From: Opitutaceae bacterium
Lineage (GTDB): Bacteria; Verrucomicrobiota; Verrucomicrobiia; Opitutales; Opitutaceae
NCBI GenBank assembly: GCA_015075305.1
Contig: JABTUS010000004.1
Location: forward strand, 174,679-238,678
DNA length: 64,000 nucleotides
Direction of reading: 5' to 3'
Shown here in pieces: positions 19,901 through 27,021 of the stretch (within the stretch, counting starts at the first letter, position 1; each line of letters begins with the position of its first letter). The notes beneath the pieces are model-generated. The model ran no database searches, had not been told where the DNA came from, and saw only the letters and a list, made by a program, of their open reading frames with translations. The position numbers were made by a program, and so were the translations under genes.

Positions 19901-20205
19901 ACAAGCGAACCATTGAGCTGGCGACCAAGGCGCGCATCGCCTTTCCGAGCGACAGTGATTTGGCGAAAGCACTGGGAATCGCGGTGTACCGGCAGGGAGA
20001 GCACCGTCGGGCAGTAGTCCTGATGGAAACGGCGAAAGGTGGGAGGCCGAGCGACCCTGAGGTGTGGTATTACCTGGGGATGTCGCAGCAGGCCTTGAAG
20101 GACCCCGGCAAGGCCCAGGCAGCGCTGGAGAAGTCGCTTGAGCTCGGATTGACCGGTGCGATGGCGGAGTCGGCTCAGGCGGCCATCAAGGCCATGAAAG
20201 GTTGA
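16996..20205 (+). CDS. prsT: PrsT-like TPR-repeat lipoprotein of the exosortase/PEP-CTERM system
   Basis: A 1069-residue protein built almost wholly from tetratricopeptide repeats (about twenty units, e.g. AFPLLKRATEIDPNDLWARG and KAIELDPNLTSAYMFLAKIY). It begins with a lipoprotein signal peptide whose lipobox FLAGC places the acylated Cys at residue 31. Length, lipobox and repeat content match the PrsT family, which is found beside exosortase and PEP-CTERM regulatory genes. The ATG at 16996 is used instead of the in-frame TTG two codons upstream. The neighbouring PrsK-like and PrsR-like genes strongly support the assignment. Its exact role is unknown; TPR lipoproteins typically scaffold envelope protein complexes, here perhaps in polysaccharide or sorted-protein export. 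Confidence 0.85.
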   Translation: MRPNKSPFIRSSGLLLTVFLPCLGVAFLAGCSAEARKDRAIKRGDEFVAENKYDRAEIEYLNALGDDPQNAHAMGRLGAIYLGQGRLARAFPLLKRATEIDPNDLWARGKLASVYMAVGNPTAAFAEAAAIIKIDPSVLEVPVTLAEASNTPAQVAASKTLLNALPASAAELPSVLTGKGILAARSGDLAQATALLERAATATHPSAAAFSVLGAIWMNHKDMAKAEAAFAKAAELSDMRSPRRIQYALFKYNRGDVDGAKKYLDEAFKAAPDFYPAGLRLAELLMRERKFGEAEALADRMLAKDGSNHEALLLGIRLALARGDTAKALVKANAFVQMYPQVADAHFEKARVLLARNETTEAIASLNQVLAINPDYDQAITTLAEIDTRQGNRSAAVTSLSRYLEKNPNNVDAQFLLADAFRGLGDFQGALGVYKVLEARTPIDERVHYGKGVTLRALGQVDAARRALELARSYEPTAYPALEQLLEMDVADRQFDRAQKRLNVALASKPSDARLIQLVGRLKLVQGDATQAAVQFRKAIELDPNLTSAYMFLAKIYLDTNDSARALENLLQVEKRNPRDTSAILMQGVIYEQQKEYTKARDAYERILAVNPQFAPALNNLASLYLRNFNDLKKAGELAKRARDAWPADPVIADTAGWILHKQGDYATAQTLLMDSAGKLTDNAEVQYHLAMNYYMLGDAKAAKAAFEEALRLKGKFPEAAEIPSRLALLNAAESGVSTEVLERYVRESPQDPFAVGQLAIRQEKEGKIDAAIATQRVALKLNPQNAKAMTALARMLKAKGNIAEATEFAKAARKLVPDDLEVLSLNGGLALMAGDFSAAYPVLDDVARAQPRNAAVRLDLAKAAFAIGRVAEAKSALQQALALAPNESDRESLQLIAGLENPLAVRDLAERRLAMNPEDLPALMISALATTAPDDAIKILEQLLTKYPDFSPAQRKLAILLSISASNDKRTIELATKARIAFPSDSDLAKALGIAVYRQGEHRRAVVLMETAKGGRPSDPEVWYYLGMSQQALKDPGKAQAALEKSLELGLTGAMAESAQAAIKAMKG

Positions 20206-20650
20206 GACCGCATGGGTAGATCGCGCTGTTCGCTCTGTTGTTCAACAGGATCCGAAACCAGTCTATCCTGTCGCTCGATCCACTGCGGAGGCTTTTGACT
20301 TCAGATGGAGCTGGCTGAAAACCGGATATCCGTTTTAGGAAGCAGCGAGCGCCATGCAGAGGTCTAAGTTCGGAGTCGGAAGTCCTGAGAACAAGTGTCA
20401 GAGACAATTGTAAAATATTCATTATAAAGAGCTTGGCTTTCAGGCTTTCTGTCTGATTGGATTGAACGGTGAGTTTACAGTTGTCACAATTTAGTAAGTT
20501 AATGATAGACAATACGTTGATTACTGACTTGTGGATGACATCGCTGCCTTGTCGACTTTCTTTACGAATTGAAAGCGATGTTCGATGGCTTAGTCGAGGG
20601 GCATTATTGCTAAGCTGCTGATATTATGATTGTTATAAACTTTGTTTAGG
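20206..20650. other. AT-rich intergenic region upstream of the first cargo gene
   Basis: No coding potential is evident in this 445-bp stretch. It is clearly more AT-rich than the genes around it. It holds two TCGA-centred elements (CTTGTCGAC at 20548-20556, CTTAGTCGAGG at 20589-20599) about 55-105 bp upstream of the sigma-54 promoter, a distance where enhancer-binding proteins usually bind. Confidence 0.5.
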
Positions 20651-20667
20651 TTGGCACGCCTATTGCT
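20651..20667 (+). promoter_or_regulatory. sigma-54 (-24/-12) promoter of the first cargo gene
   Basis: TTGGCACGCCTATTGCT matches the sigma-54 consensus at essentially every conserved base: TTGGCACG at -24 and TTGC at -12, with GG at 20653-20654 and GC at 20665-20666 exactly ten bases apart. Transcription would start near 20678, about 40 bp upstream of the ATG at 20720. The sigma-54-dependent PrsR-like regulator encoded at 24204 is the natural activator. Confidence 0.88.
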
Positions 20668-20719
20668 TATTGAATCGAGACGGCAAACTATCAAATCCTT
20701 TAACCCGTAACTTCATCCC

Positions 20720-21355
20720 ATGAAACTAGCATCCCTAAAGTCCGCCTCGTGGCTCGTGGTAGCTGCAGCCCTCGCTGCGGTGACCCCCGCGAAGGCTGTT
20801 TCGTTCAACTACTCGAGCTCGACCGATGCCACGATTAATTTCCTTGGCGCCGGAAAATTCGATTTCTCGGCGGTTCCAAACTTCGATGTCACGAGCGGTT
20901 CAGCTATTGGTACCGCGAATGGCTCCATCATTGCGCCCGTAGGCGGATGGGTCATTGGACCGGGTGCCGTGACTGCTGCGGTGACCGGTGTCGGTACGAT
21001 GTCGATCTTCGACGGAACCTATACCCTTACCGCTGACCTCGCGTGGAATTCGATTTCGCAGCTCGGTGCGGGTGGTACGCTCAACTACCTCGCATCGCTG
21101 AATCTTTCGAACATTGTCTATGCGGGTTCAAACGCCGATCTGCTCGCTCTTTACAATGATGCGGGTGGCATCAATACGCTGACCTTCCAGTTCTCGTCAG
21201 TCAAGACGCTGGATGATCTTCGCGCCGGTGGAATCAGCAACTCCTTCTCGGGCACGATCACTTCCCAGCGCGTTGCGGATGGTGGCATGACGGCAGTTCT
21301 CCTTGGGCTCGGCCTCGTAAGCGTTGGCTTCTTCGCTCGCCGCCGCCTCAGCTAA
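20720..21355 (+). CDS. secreted protein with VPDSG/PEP-CTERM-like sorting tail (putative exosortase substrate)
   Basis: A 211-residue protein with an N-terminal signal peptide (cleavage likely after AKA at about 26). The C-terminus has the three parts of an exosortase signal: a short motif (VADGG, compare VPDSG or VPDGG), a hydrophobic span (AVLLGLGLVSVGFF), and a basic end (ARRRLS). The middle is rich in Gly, Ala, Ser, Thr and Asn with beta-structure character, and I recognise no enzyme family. In such systems the tail is cleaved by an exosortase and the protein is delivered to the cell surface or matrix. A sigma-54 promoter lies just upstream and a strong terminator follows, so it is a single-gene unit between prsT and prsK. 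Confidence 0.82.
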   Translation: MKLASLKSASWLVVAAALAAVTPAKAVSFNYSSSTDATINFLGAGKFDFSAVPNFDVTSGSAIGTANGSIIAPVGGWVIGPGAVTAAVTGVGTMSIFDGTYTLTADLAWNSISQLGAGGTLNYLASLNLSNIVYAGSNADLLALYNDAGGINTLTFQFSSVKTLDDLRAGGISNSFSGTITSQRVADGGMTAVLLGLGLVSVGFFARRRLS

Positions 21356-21390
21356 GCTGACGGTAACAAAGTAGATCCTTCACAACTTCA

Positions 21391-21425
21391 AAGGGCCGGG
21401 CGTTATGAACGCCCGGCCCTTTTTG
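21391..21425 (+). terminator. intrinsic terminator after the first cargo gene
   Basis: AAGGGCCGGGCGTT and AACGCCCGGCCCTT form a perfect 14-bp stem with a three-base loop, followed by a run of T. It lies 36 bp after the stop codon of the cargo gene and should end its transcript before the kinase gene. Confidence 0.93.
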
Positions 21426-21448
21426 CGTTTAGGGATCTCTCGCAGAAT

Positions 21449-21598
21449 GGAGGGGCGCGCTTTGTCGTGCCCGGGGGACGCGCGAGGCGAAACGACGCCG
21501 GATGGTTCATCTTGCGAGCAGCGATGGGTTGAACGCGAAATTTCCGGCGTTGTGGTCTGGCGTGCGAACCCAGGTTACGACGGAGCGTGCCCCTCCAG
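21449..21598. repeat. inverted pair of the ~70-bp interspersed repeat
   Basis: One arm starts GGAGGGGCGCGCTTTGTCGT (from 21449); the other, inverted, covers about 21529-21598 and ends CGGAGCGTGCCCCTCCAG. The two arms could fold on each other. The same sequence recurs at about 24025, 25600, 25690, 25816, 32621, 49891 and 51863. The rest of the 497-bp gap before the kinase gene shows no gene I can support. Confidence 0.75.
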
Positions 21599-21852
21599 TT
21601 CGGAAAGGAAATCATCAGGCAGAACTCAGAAATCTGAGGTCAGTTTGCGATGTCGAAAGACTCGGAAGAATTGGCCAAATTCGGATCGTTTCTGCGTTGA
21701 TCTGTGGTCAATACCTTGTGCCGGTGTCGGTTCAAGTTTGGATGATCACCTTGCTGCCTTGAGTCCTGCAGAAATAGAATGGGTTGTATTTCCTGAAATC
21801 ATGGAGCTTGTGATCACATCCGTTTGGACGTGACTGGACTCGTTCACTGACA

Positions 21853-24048
21853 ATGACATTTTACGTGACACTGGCCTACTTGGGGAGCCTTTTGGGACTC
21901 GGGATGGCGATTGCCGTCCTCTTGGGACAGGACCGGAGGCGGGTGAGAGTGGCGTATGCGGTGGGCATGCTCGTTTTCGCTGCGGAGGCGGCTTTCTCTG
22001 GATTGGCCCAGAGCATGCCCGGCCCGGCCGAATTGATCCGCTGGCAGGAATGGCGCCTGGTCGCCCTGTCATTTCTACCGGCCCCGTGGATTTACTTCAG
22101 CATGACCTTCGCCCTCGAGCATGCGAGGAGACTCCCCTTCGCCAAGAAGGCCGTTCTTACCATCCTGTGTCTGGTACCGCCAGCGACCACGCTTCTGTTT
22201 CACGATGATCTCCTGGTGGCGATCCGTCCCAACCTCTTTGCCTTTCAGGCTACCCTGCAATTGGGATGGTCCGCGATGGTCTCGCACGGTGTGTTGCTGT
22301 TGTCGGCCGTCGTCGTGATGACGAACTTTGAGCGGACGTATCGGGCGGCTGTCGGAACCATCCGATGGCGCATCAAGTTCCTCTTGCTTGGTCTGACCGT
22401 GCTCTTCGTTGCCCGGATCTATACCTGCACTCACGCGCTTACGGTCAGAGAGTTCAATCCACAGTACGAGATCTTCAATTCGGCGGCCTTGGTGGCGGCT
22501 TCGGTTGTCATGTTCCTGGGGTTTAGGCGAGCCGGGCATTTTCGGTTCGATGTCTATCCATCTCCGTCCGTCATCCGTGGTTCGCTCACGATTCTGATCG
22601 TTGGAGTCTATTTGATCCTCGTTGGTGTGGTTTCAAGGGTCACCGTATACTTGGGTGATGAGCGGGCCATTGGCGTCAATGCGCTGATTGTTCTGGTTCT
22701 GTTGCTTGGATTGATCCTGTCGCTGCAGTCCGCAAAGCTTCGCGATGAGCTCAGGAGATTCGTCAGCCGCAACTTCCAGCGTCCCTACTACGATTACCGC
22801 ACTGTCTGGCGGAAGTTTACAGACCACTCGTCCATTCATCAGAATCGGGATGATCTGGCGCGCGACATGGTGAGACAGGTGGCGGAGGTTTTTCAGGCGC
22901 AGTCCGTGGCCCTCTGGGTGGCAAATGAGGAGGGTGATGGGCTTGTTTGCGTTGCCTCCACTTCGATTCCCGAATCGGAATGGCGAAAACTGGAACCGGA
23001 TCCGGATGCCGTTTCTGTTGTGATGGCATATTTTCGCGGGAACCTGGATGCCATCGATTTCGATTCCTCAAATGAAGCATGGGCTGAAGTCCTGCGAAAG
23101 TGCCACCCCCAGACTTTCCTAACCGGCGGCCATCGTATTGCCGCTCCACTTCAGTGCCGCGGAGCCTTTCTGGGCTTTATCCTGCTGGGAGATCGGGTGC
23201 ACGGAAGCCGTCATGGTTTTGATGCTCAGGATGCGGACATGCTGCGATGCATTGCCAATCATGTTTCGAACAGCCTGCTTGCGCTGCAGTTGTCCCTCCA
23301 GGCAGCGCAGTCGCGAGAGCGTGAGGCGTTTCGGACAATGGCGACGTTTTTCGTCCATGACCTGAAAAATGCGGCCTCCACGCTCAACCTCATGCTGCCC
23401 AATCTGCCGCTGCACTGGGACAACCCGGAGTTTCGCGCGGATGCCCTGCGTGGAATAACGAAGACGGTGACCCACATGAACTCGCTCATCACCCGCATGG
23501 GCGAGATGCGCAACGAACTCAAAATCAATCCGCAGCCGGGCGACATCAATGAGACGATCGCAAGGGCGCTGGAAGTCTGGGAGACGTCCGCCGAAATCCA
23601 ACTCGATCGGAATCTCGCGTCAGGACTTCCCTCCGTCCTGCACGATCGCGAGCAAATCACGACTGTGATCACGAACCTGCTGCTCAATGCCAGAGATGCG
23701 GTGATCGCGGGCGGGAACAGGCCGGGCAGGGTGGTGGTTGCATCCCGTCAGAGCAGTTCTTGGGTCGTGGTGAGCGTGGCGGACAATGGGTGCGGCATGA
23801 GTTCCGAGTTCCTCGCGCATTCGCTTTTCAAGGCATTCAAGACCACGAAGAAAAACGGGATGGGCATCGGCATGTTTCAGAGCCGGATGATCGTCGAAGC
23901 GCATGGCGGACGGTTCTCCGTGGATAGCGAGATTGGGAAGGGGTCGAGCTTTGGAATTCACCTGCCGCTGGGTGCGAGCGGCGGAGCCCGGACCGGGGAT
24001 GGACCGCAGGGGGGCGGCGATCAAATGGAGGGGCACGCTCCGTCGTGA
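21853..24048 (+). CDS. prsK: PrsK-like membrane histidine kinase of the PEP-CTERM system
   Basis: A 731-residue sensor kinase. The first ~300 residues hold seven to eight hydrophobic segments (7TM-like input domain), followed by a GAF-like domain (about 335-500, including DDLARDMVRQVAEVFQAQSV). The phosphoacceptor region reads ATFFVHDLKNAASTLNLML, the H-D-L-K-N form typical of PrsK kinases. The ATPase domain has NLLLNARDAV, VADNGCGM and GMGIGMF. It should phosphorylate the adjacent PrsR-like regulator. The last codons (reading MEGHAPS) and the TGA come from a copy of the interspersed repeat that begins at about 24025, so the native C-terminus was probably altered. The signal sensed is unknown. 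Confidence 0.88.
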   Translation: MTFYVTLAYLGSLLGLGMAIAVLLGQDRRRVRVAYAVGMLVFAAEAAFSGLAQSMPGPAELIRWQEWRLVALSFLPAPWIYFSMTFALEHARRLPFAKKAVLTILCLVPPATTLLFHDDLLVAIRPNLFAFQATLQLGWSAMVSHGVLLLSAVVVMTNFERTYRAAVGTIRWRIKFLLLGLTVLFVARIYTCTHALTVREFNPQYEIFNSAALVAASVVMFLGFRRAGHFRFDVYPSPSVIRGSLTILIVGVYLILVGVVSRVTVYLGDERAIGVNALIVLVLLLGLILSLQSAKLRDELRRFVSRNFQRPYYDYRTVWRKFTDHSSIHQNRDDLARDMVRQVAEVFQAQSVALWVANEEGDGLVCVASTSIPESEWRKLEPDPDAVSVVMAYFRGNLDAIDFDSSNEAWAEVLRKCHPQTFLTGGHRIAAPLQCRGAFLGFILLGDRVHGSRHGFDAQDADMLRCIANHVSNSLLALQLSLQAAQSREREAFRTMATFFVHDLKNAASTLNLMLPNLPLHWDNPEFRADALRGITKTVTHMNSLITRMGEMRNELKINPQPGDINETIARALEVWETSAEIQLDRNLASGLPSVLHDREQITTVITNLLLNARDAVIAGGNRPGRVVVASRQSSSWVVVSVADNGCGMSSEFLAHSLFKAFKTTKKNGMGIGMFQSRMIVEAHGGRFSVDSEIGKGSSFGIHLPLGASGGARTGDGPQGGGDQMEGHAPS

Positions 24049-24093
24049 CCTGGGGACGCCCATGGAAAAACGACGTTGGAAAAATTCACGCGG
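24025..24093 (+). repeat. interspersed repeat copy overlapping the prsK 3' end
   Basis: This copy reads GGAGGGGCACGCTCCGTCGT and continues with the same layout as the other copies. Its first 24 bases are read as the last seven codons plus the stop of the kinase gene. The remaining bases occupy the short gap before prsR. Confidence 0.75.
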
Positions 24094-24203
24094 AAATCGC
24101 TGGCAAGGGGTCTTTTCAATTTGGTTCGCGTTCTTGGTTCGAAATGGATCGTTTCCGGTGGCGGACTTTGGCAATTTCGGATGGTCTCGCTTTTGAATCA
24201 TAG

Positions 24204-25571
24204 ATGAAGAAACCCACGCTTCTGATTGTCGACGACGACGACGAGATTCGCACGCAACTGCGCTGGGCGCTGGCGTCCGAATACGACGTCATTCAAGCCG
24301 GCGACCGGCAATCGGCAATTGAGGCGTTTCTGGCTCACAAGCCGATGGTTGTGCTCCTTGACCTCGGCCTGCCGCCCCACACGGGTTCACCCGAGGAGGG
24401 CCTGGCGGTGCTGGCGCAGATTCTGGATATTGCCAGCCGGACAAAGGTGGTCATTGCCTCGGGCCAGAATGAGCGACGCACCGCACTTGAGGCAGTTGGC
24501 GCGGGTGCCTACGATTTCCTAGCGAAACCGGTCGATGTTGAAGAGCTGAAGCTGCTTCTAAAACGCTGCTTCAATGTGGCTCAACTGGAGATTGACTACC
24601 GTGCGATCCAGCAGACTGCGCCCACCGATGGGTTTGGCGGAATGATTGGCAACAGCCCCGTGATGCAGGGGGTGTTCAATTCCATTCGCAAGGTCGCGGC
24701 CAGTGACGCCCCGGTTTTGATCCTTGGCGAGAGTGGCACCGGAAAGGAAGTCGCCGCGCGGGCGATCCACGATCTGAGCAATCGCAGGAGCGAAGCCTTT
24801 GTCGCGATCAATTGCAGCGCGATTCCCGAGACCTTGCTGGAAAGTGAGTTGTTCGGTCATGAAAAGGGCGCGTTTACGGGAGCGCACATGCAGCGAAAGG
24901 GACGCATCGAGCATGCGCACAAGGGCACGCTCTTTCTGGATGAGATCGGTGAGATACCGCTCGCCATCCAGGTCAAGCTGCTCCGCTTCCTGCAGGAGCA
25001 GACCATTGAGCGGATCGGAGGAAAGGGGGAGATCCAGGTTGATACGCGAGTTCTGGCTGCGACCAATGCCGATCTCGACAAGGCGATCAAGGAAGGTGCT
25101 TTCCGCGAGGATTTTTTCTATCGGTTGGCGGTTGTGCGACTTCAGCTTCCGCCGCTGCGGGATCGTGGCGATGACCTGAGGTTGATTGCCCAAGCGTTCA
25201 TGCACCGATTCGCCGCGGAAAACAATCGCCACAACATGGCTTTCAGCCAGGAGGCGTTGCGGGCGATTCACCGTCACCGGTGGCCCGGCAACATTCGGGA
25301 GCTGCAGAACCGAGTGCGCCGGGCGGTCATCATGGGGGAAAGCAATCGCCTGACGGCCGCTGATCTGGAGCTCGATCCATTTGCGGCAGCCGGTGCGGCG
25401 ACGACGTTGAAGGATGCCCGCGAATCCTTGGAACGGGAAATGATCAGCAATGCCCTGAAGAAGCATGGCGGAAAAATGTCACCCGCTGCTGTGGAACTGG
25501 GCATCAGTCGTCCGACACTTTACGACCTGATGGACAAGCTGGGCCTGCAAAAGCCTGCGAGCGAGGGTTGA
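24204..25571 (+). CDS. prsR: PrsR-like sigma-54-dependent response regulator of the PEP-CTERM system
   Basis: A 455-residue NtrC-type activator. The receiver domain (1-125) has the acidic pocket IVDDDDE, the phosphoacceptor Asp in VVLLDLGLPP and the late Lys in FLAKPVD. The AAA+ domain (about 145-380) has Walker A GESGTGKE, the sigma-54 contact loop GAFTGAH, Walker B LFLDEIGEI and the sensor RWPGNIRELQNR. A Fis-type helix-turn-helix ends the protein (MSPAAVELGISRPTLYDLMDKLG). Length and the context beside PrsK-like and PrsT-like genes match the PEP-CTERM-box response regulator family. The two sigma-54 promoters at 20651 and 26690 upstream of the VPDSG-tailed genes are its probable targets. 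Confidence 0.92.
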   Translation: MKKPTLLIVDDDDEIRTQLRWALASEYDVIQAGDRQSAIEAFLAHKPMVVLLDLGLPPHTGSPEEGLAVLAQILDIASRTKVVIASGQNERRTALEAVGAGAYDFLAKPVDVEELKLLLKRCFNVAQLEIDYRAIQQTAPTDGFGGMIGNSPVMQGVFNSIRKVAASDAPVLILGESGTGKEVAARAIHDLSNRRSEAFVAINCSAIPETLLESELFGHEKGAFTGAHMQRKGRIEHAHKGTLFLDEIGEIPLAIQVKLLRFLQEQTIERIGGKGEIQVDTRVLAATNADLDKAIKEGAFREDFFYRLAVVRLQLPPLRDRGDDLRLIAQAFMHRFAAENNRHNMAFSQEALRAIHRHRWPGNIRELQNRVRRAVIMGESNRLTAADLELDPFAAAGAATTLKDARESLEREMISNALKKHGGKMSPAAVELGISRPTLYDLMDKLGLQKPASEG

Positions 25572-25599
25572 CGGGCGGGGGACGTGGAGTTGCGTTGGC

Positions 25600-25863
25600 T
25601 TGAACGCGGAACCGCCGGCGCTATGGCGTAACGCACAAACCTTGGGCATGACAAAGCATGCCCCTCCAACGGAGGGGGGCGACGGTCGCTTGGAGGGGCA
25701 CGCTTTGTCGTGACCTCGGGACCGCGCATGCCGAAATTTCGGCGGAGAGTCTCACGCGAAGCCGCGAAGCACGCGGAGAGGAGGTGGAAAGGGTCGATGA
25801 TAAAATGCACGGACGTCTTGGCATGACGCACGAACCCTGGGCATGACAAAGCACGCCCCTCCA
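25600..25863. repeat. cluster of three interspersed repeat copies
   Basis: Three copies lie here in alternating orientation: inverted at about 25600-25669 (ending AAGCATGCCCCTCCAAC), direct at about 25690-25746 (starting TTGGAGGGGCACGCTTTG), and inverted at about 25816-25863 (ending AAGCACGCCCCTCCAA). Together they fill most of the 366-bp gap between prsR and the convergent second cargo gene. No gene is supported in this gap. Confidence 0.75.
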
Positions 25864-25879
25864 ATTTCTTGCACAAAAT

Positions 25880-25913
25880 AACCGGTGGCCCACGAGGAAC
25901 CACCGGTTTTTTT
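25880..25913. terminator. bidirectional intrinsic terminator between prsR and the second cargo gene
   Basis: AACCGGTGG and CCACCGGTT form a stem with an 11-base loop. A run of seven T follows on the plus strand, serving the prsR transcript. On the minus strand the stem is followed by ATTTTG and preceded by A-rich sequence, so it may also end the convergent cargo transcript. Confidence 0.88.
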
Positions 25914-25937
25914 GTTATGAATCGGAGGGCAGAAAGA

Positions 25938-26654
25938 TTACTTCTTGTGATCCCAGTAACGCCGGAGCAATCCCATGATCGCTGCTGCGAAGCTCAGGGC
26001 TGCAAGGGTCGACAAGCCGTCGGGAACCGAGGTAGTGCCCGGTGCGCCAGCCGCAGATGTGAAGAACGTGTAGGATGACAGAGGGGCGGAGCCGGTGAAG
26101 GTCTTCAGGCCGCTGGTATCACCCACGTAGAAGTGATAGTTGGTGCTTCCCCATTGGAGGACGAGATAGGACCAGCCGGTGACATCGATATTGATGCTGG
26201 TGGGGCCGGATGGCGGTGGCGTTGGCGTCGATGACGTGCCACCGCCCAGCGAATACTTGGATCCGCCTGTGCTCGGCGGCGGCGTATTCGATGATGACAC
26301 AAGCGTCTGGCTCGCACCGTTCAAAGTGGCCTGGCTAAGGTCGAATGGGTTGTAATTGTTGTAATTGGTGATCTGCGAGGAAAGGGCAGTGAATACTGAG
26401 TCAAGCGTGGGAACCTGTCCTGATGAAGACTGCCCCAAAAGCAGCGGGGAGCTGTAAACAGGTGCCACAGGCGGCGGCGTGACCGGCGGCGGCGTGACCG
26501 GAGGCGGAGTGACCGGAGGCGGCGTTGGAACCACCGGAGCTGGCGTCGGCGAAGGTGAATTGACTGTGCCGCCAAGACCATACTTGGACTGCGCTGAAGC
26601 CTGAACGGCAAGCGCTGTGCTCAATACGGCGGCTGCAAGAAAGGTACGAGTCAT
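25938..26654 (-). CDS. proline-rich secreted protein with VPDSG-like sorting tail (putative exosortase substrate)
   Basis: Start taken at the ATG 26652-26654 (MTRTFLAAAVLSTALAVQASA), which gives a clean signal peptide and 238 residues; a TTG four codons upstream is less likely. The C-terminus has VPDGLSTLAALS, a hydrophobic span and the basic end RRYWDHKK, a VPDSG/PEP-CTERM-type sorting tail. The mature part carries a proline-rich stretch with the unit VTPPP three times, and two copies of SKYxLGG each followed by a Pro/Ser/Thr-rich segment, as in surface-exposed stalk or matrix proteins. A sigma-54 promoter lies at 26690-26705. No enzymatic family is recognised. Confidence 0.8.
   Translation of the reverse strand: MTRTFLAAAVLSTALAVQASAQSKYGLGGTVNSPSPTPAPVVPTPPPVTPPPVTPPPVTPPPVAPVYSSPLLLGQSSSGQVPTLDSVFTALSSQITNYNNYNPFDLSQATLNGASQTLVSSSNTPPPSTGGSKYSLGGGTSSTPTPPPSGPTSINIDVTGWSYLVLQWGSTNYHFYVGDTSGLKTFTGSAPLSSYTFFTSAAGAPGTTSVPDGLSTLAALSFAAAIMGLLRRYWDHKK
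26469..26535 (-). repeat. short tandem repeat coding for the VTPPP units
   Basis: Near-identical 15-bp units (GGCGGCGTGACCGGC and variants on the plus strand) repeat about four times inside the second cargo gene and encode its proline-rich linker. Such arrays can change length by slippage. Confidence 0.7.
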
Positions 26655-26689
26655 TTGAGTAAACAAGCGGCTATTTGGTTAGGTTTTTA

Positions 26690-26705
26690 AGCAGAGTTTG
26701 TGCCA
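26690..26705 (-). promoter_or_regulatory. sigma-54 (-24/-12) promoter of the second cargo gene
   Basis: Read on the minus strand the site is TGGCACAAACTCTGCT. The -24 GG and -12 GC are exactly ten bases apart (26704-26703 and 26692-26691), and TGGCAC is the consensus core. The -12 half reads TCTGCT, slightly weaker than TTGCT. The predicted start is about 25 bp upstream of the chosen ATG. Confidence 0.82.
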
Positions 26706-27021
26706 TCAAGCTAAAGTATCGAACCAAGGCGATGTAATCTATTTTTTATTATCAACTTATAAAACTATAAATCCGCTTATTGTTCGAATCAAAGCCTGCG
26801 AAAGTCTCTTTCCCTGTAACGCTTGTCGACGCAAGAAACAGGCTCAGTTGCAATCGATTGCGATGGTGAGGTCGCGACAGGCGAATCGCACAACGTGGCA
26901 TAGCGTAAAGAGGCGTATGGTATGACGTTACAGTCTCGAAGTTTCATGATCCGGAAATATACCTAGGTAATAAATACTAGTTTTCAGTAGACGGCGGAAG
27001 TGTAAGGGGCTCCGACAATTC
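26706..27021. other. AT-rich intergenic region with possible enhancer-binding sites
   Basis: No gene is supported. The stretch is AT-rich compared with its surroundings. Two partial palindromes centred on TCGA lie at UAS-like distances from the sigma-54 promoter: TTGTTCGAATCAAAG at 26780-26794 and CTTGTCGACGCAAG at 26822-26835. The latter shares CTTGTCGAC with the region upstream of the other cargo gene. Confidence 0.4.

Noticed and set aside
25600..25863. Possible CRISPR array or IS remnant
   Set aside because: The three repeat copies alternate in orientation and are unevenly spaced, with no spacers, cas genes or transposase nearby.
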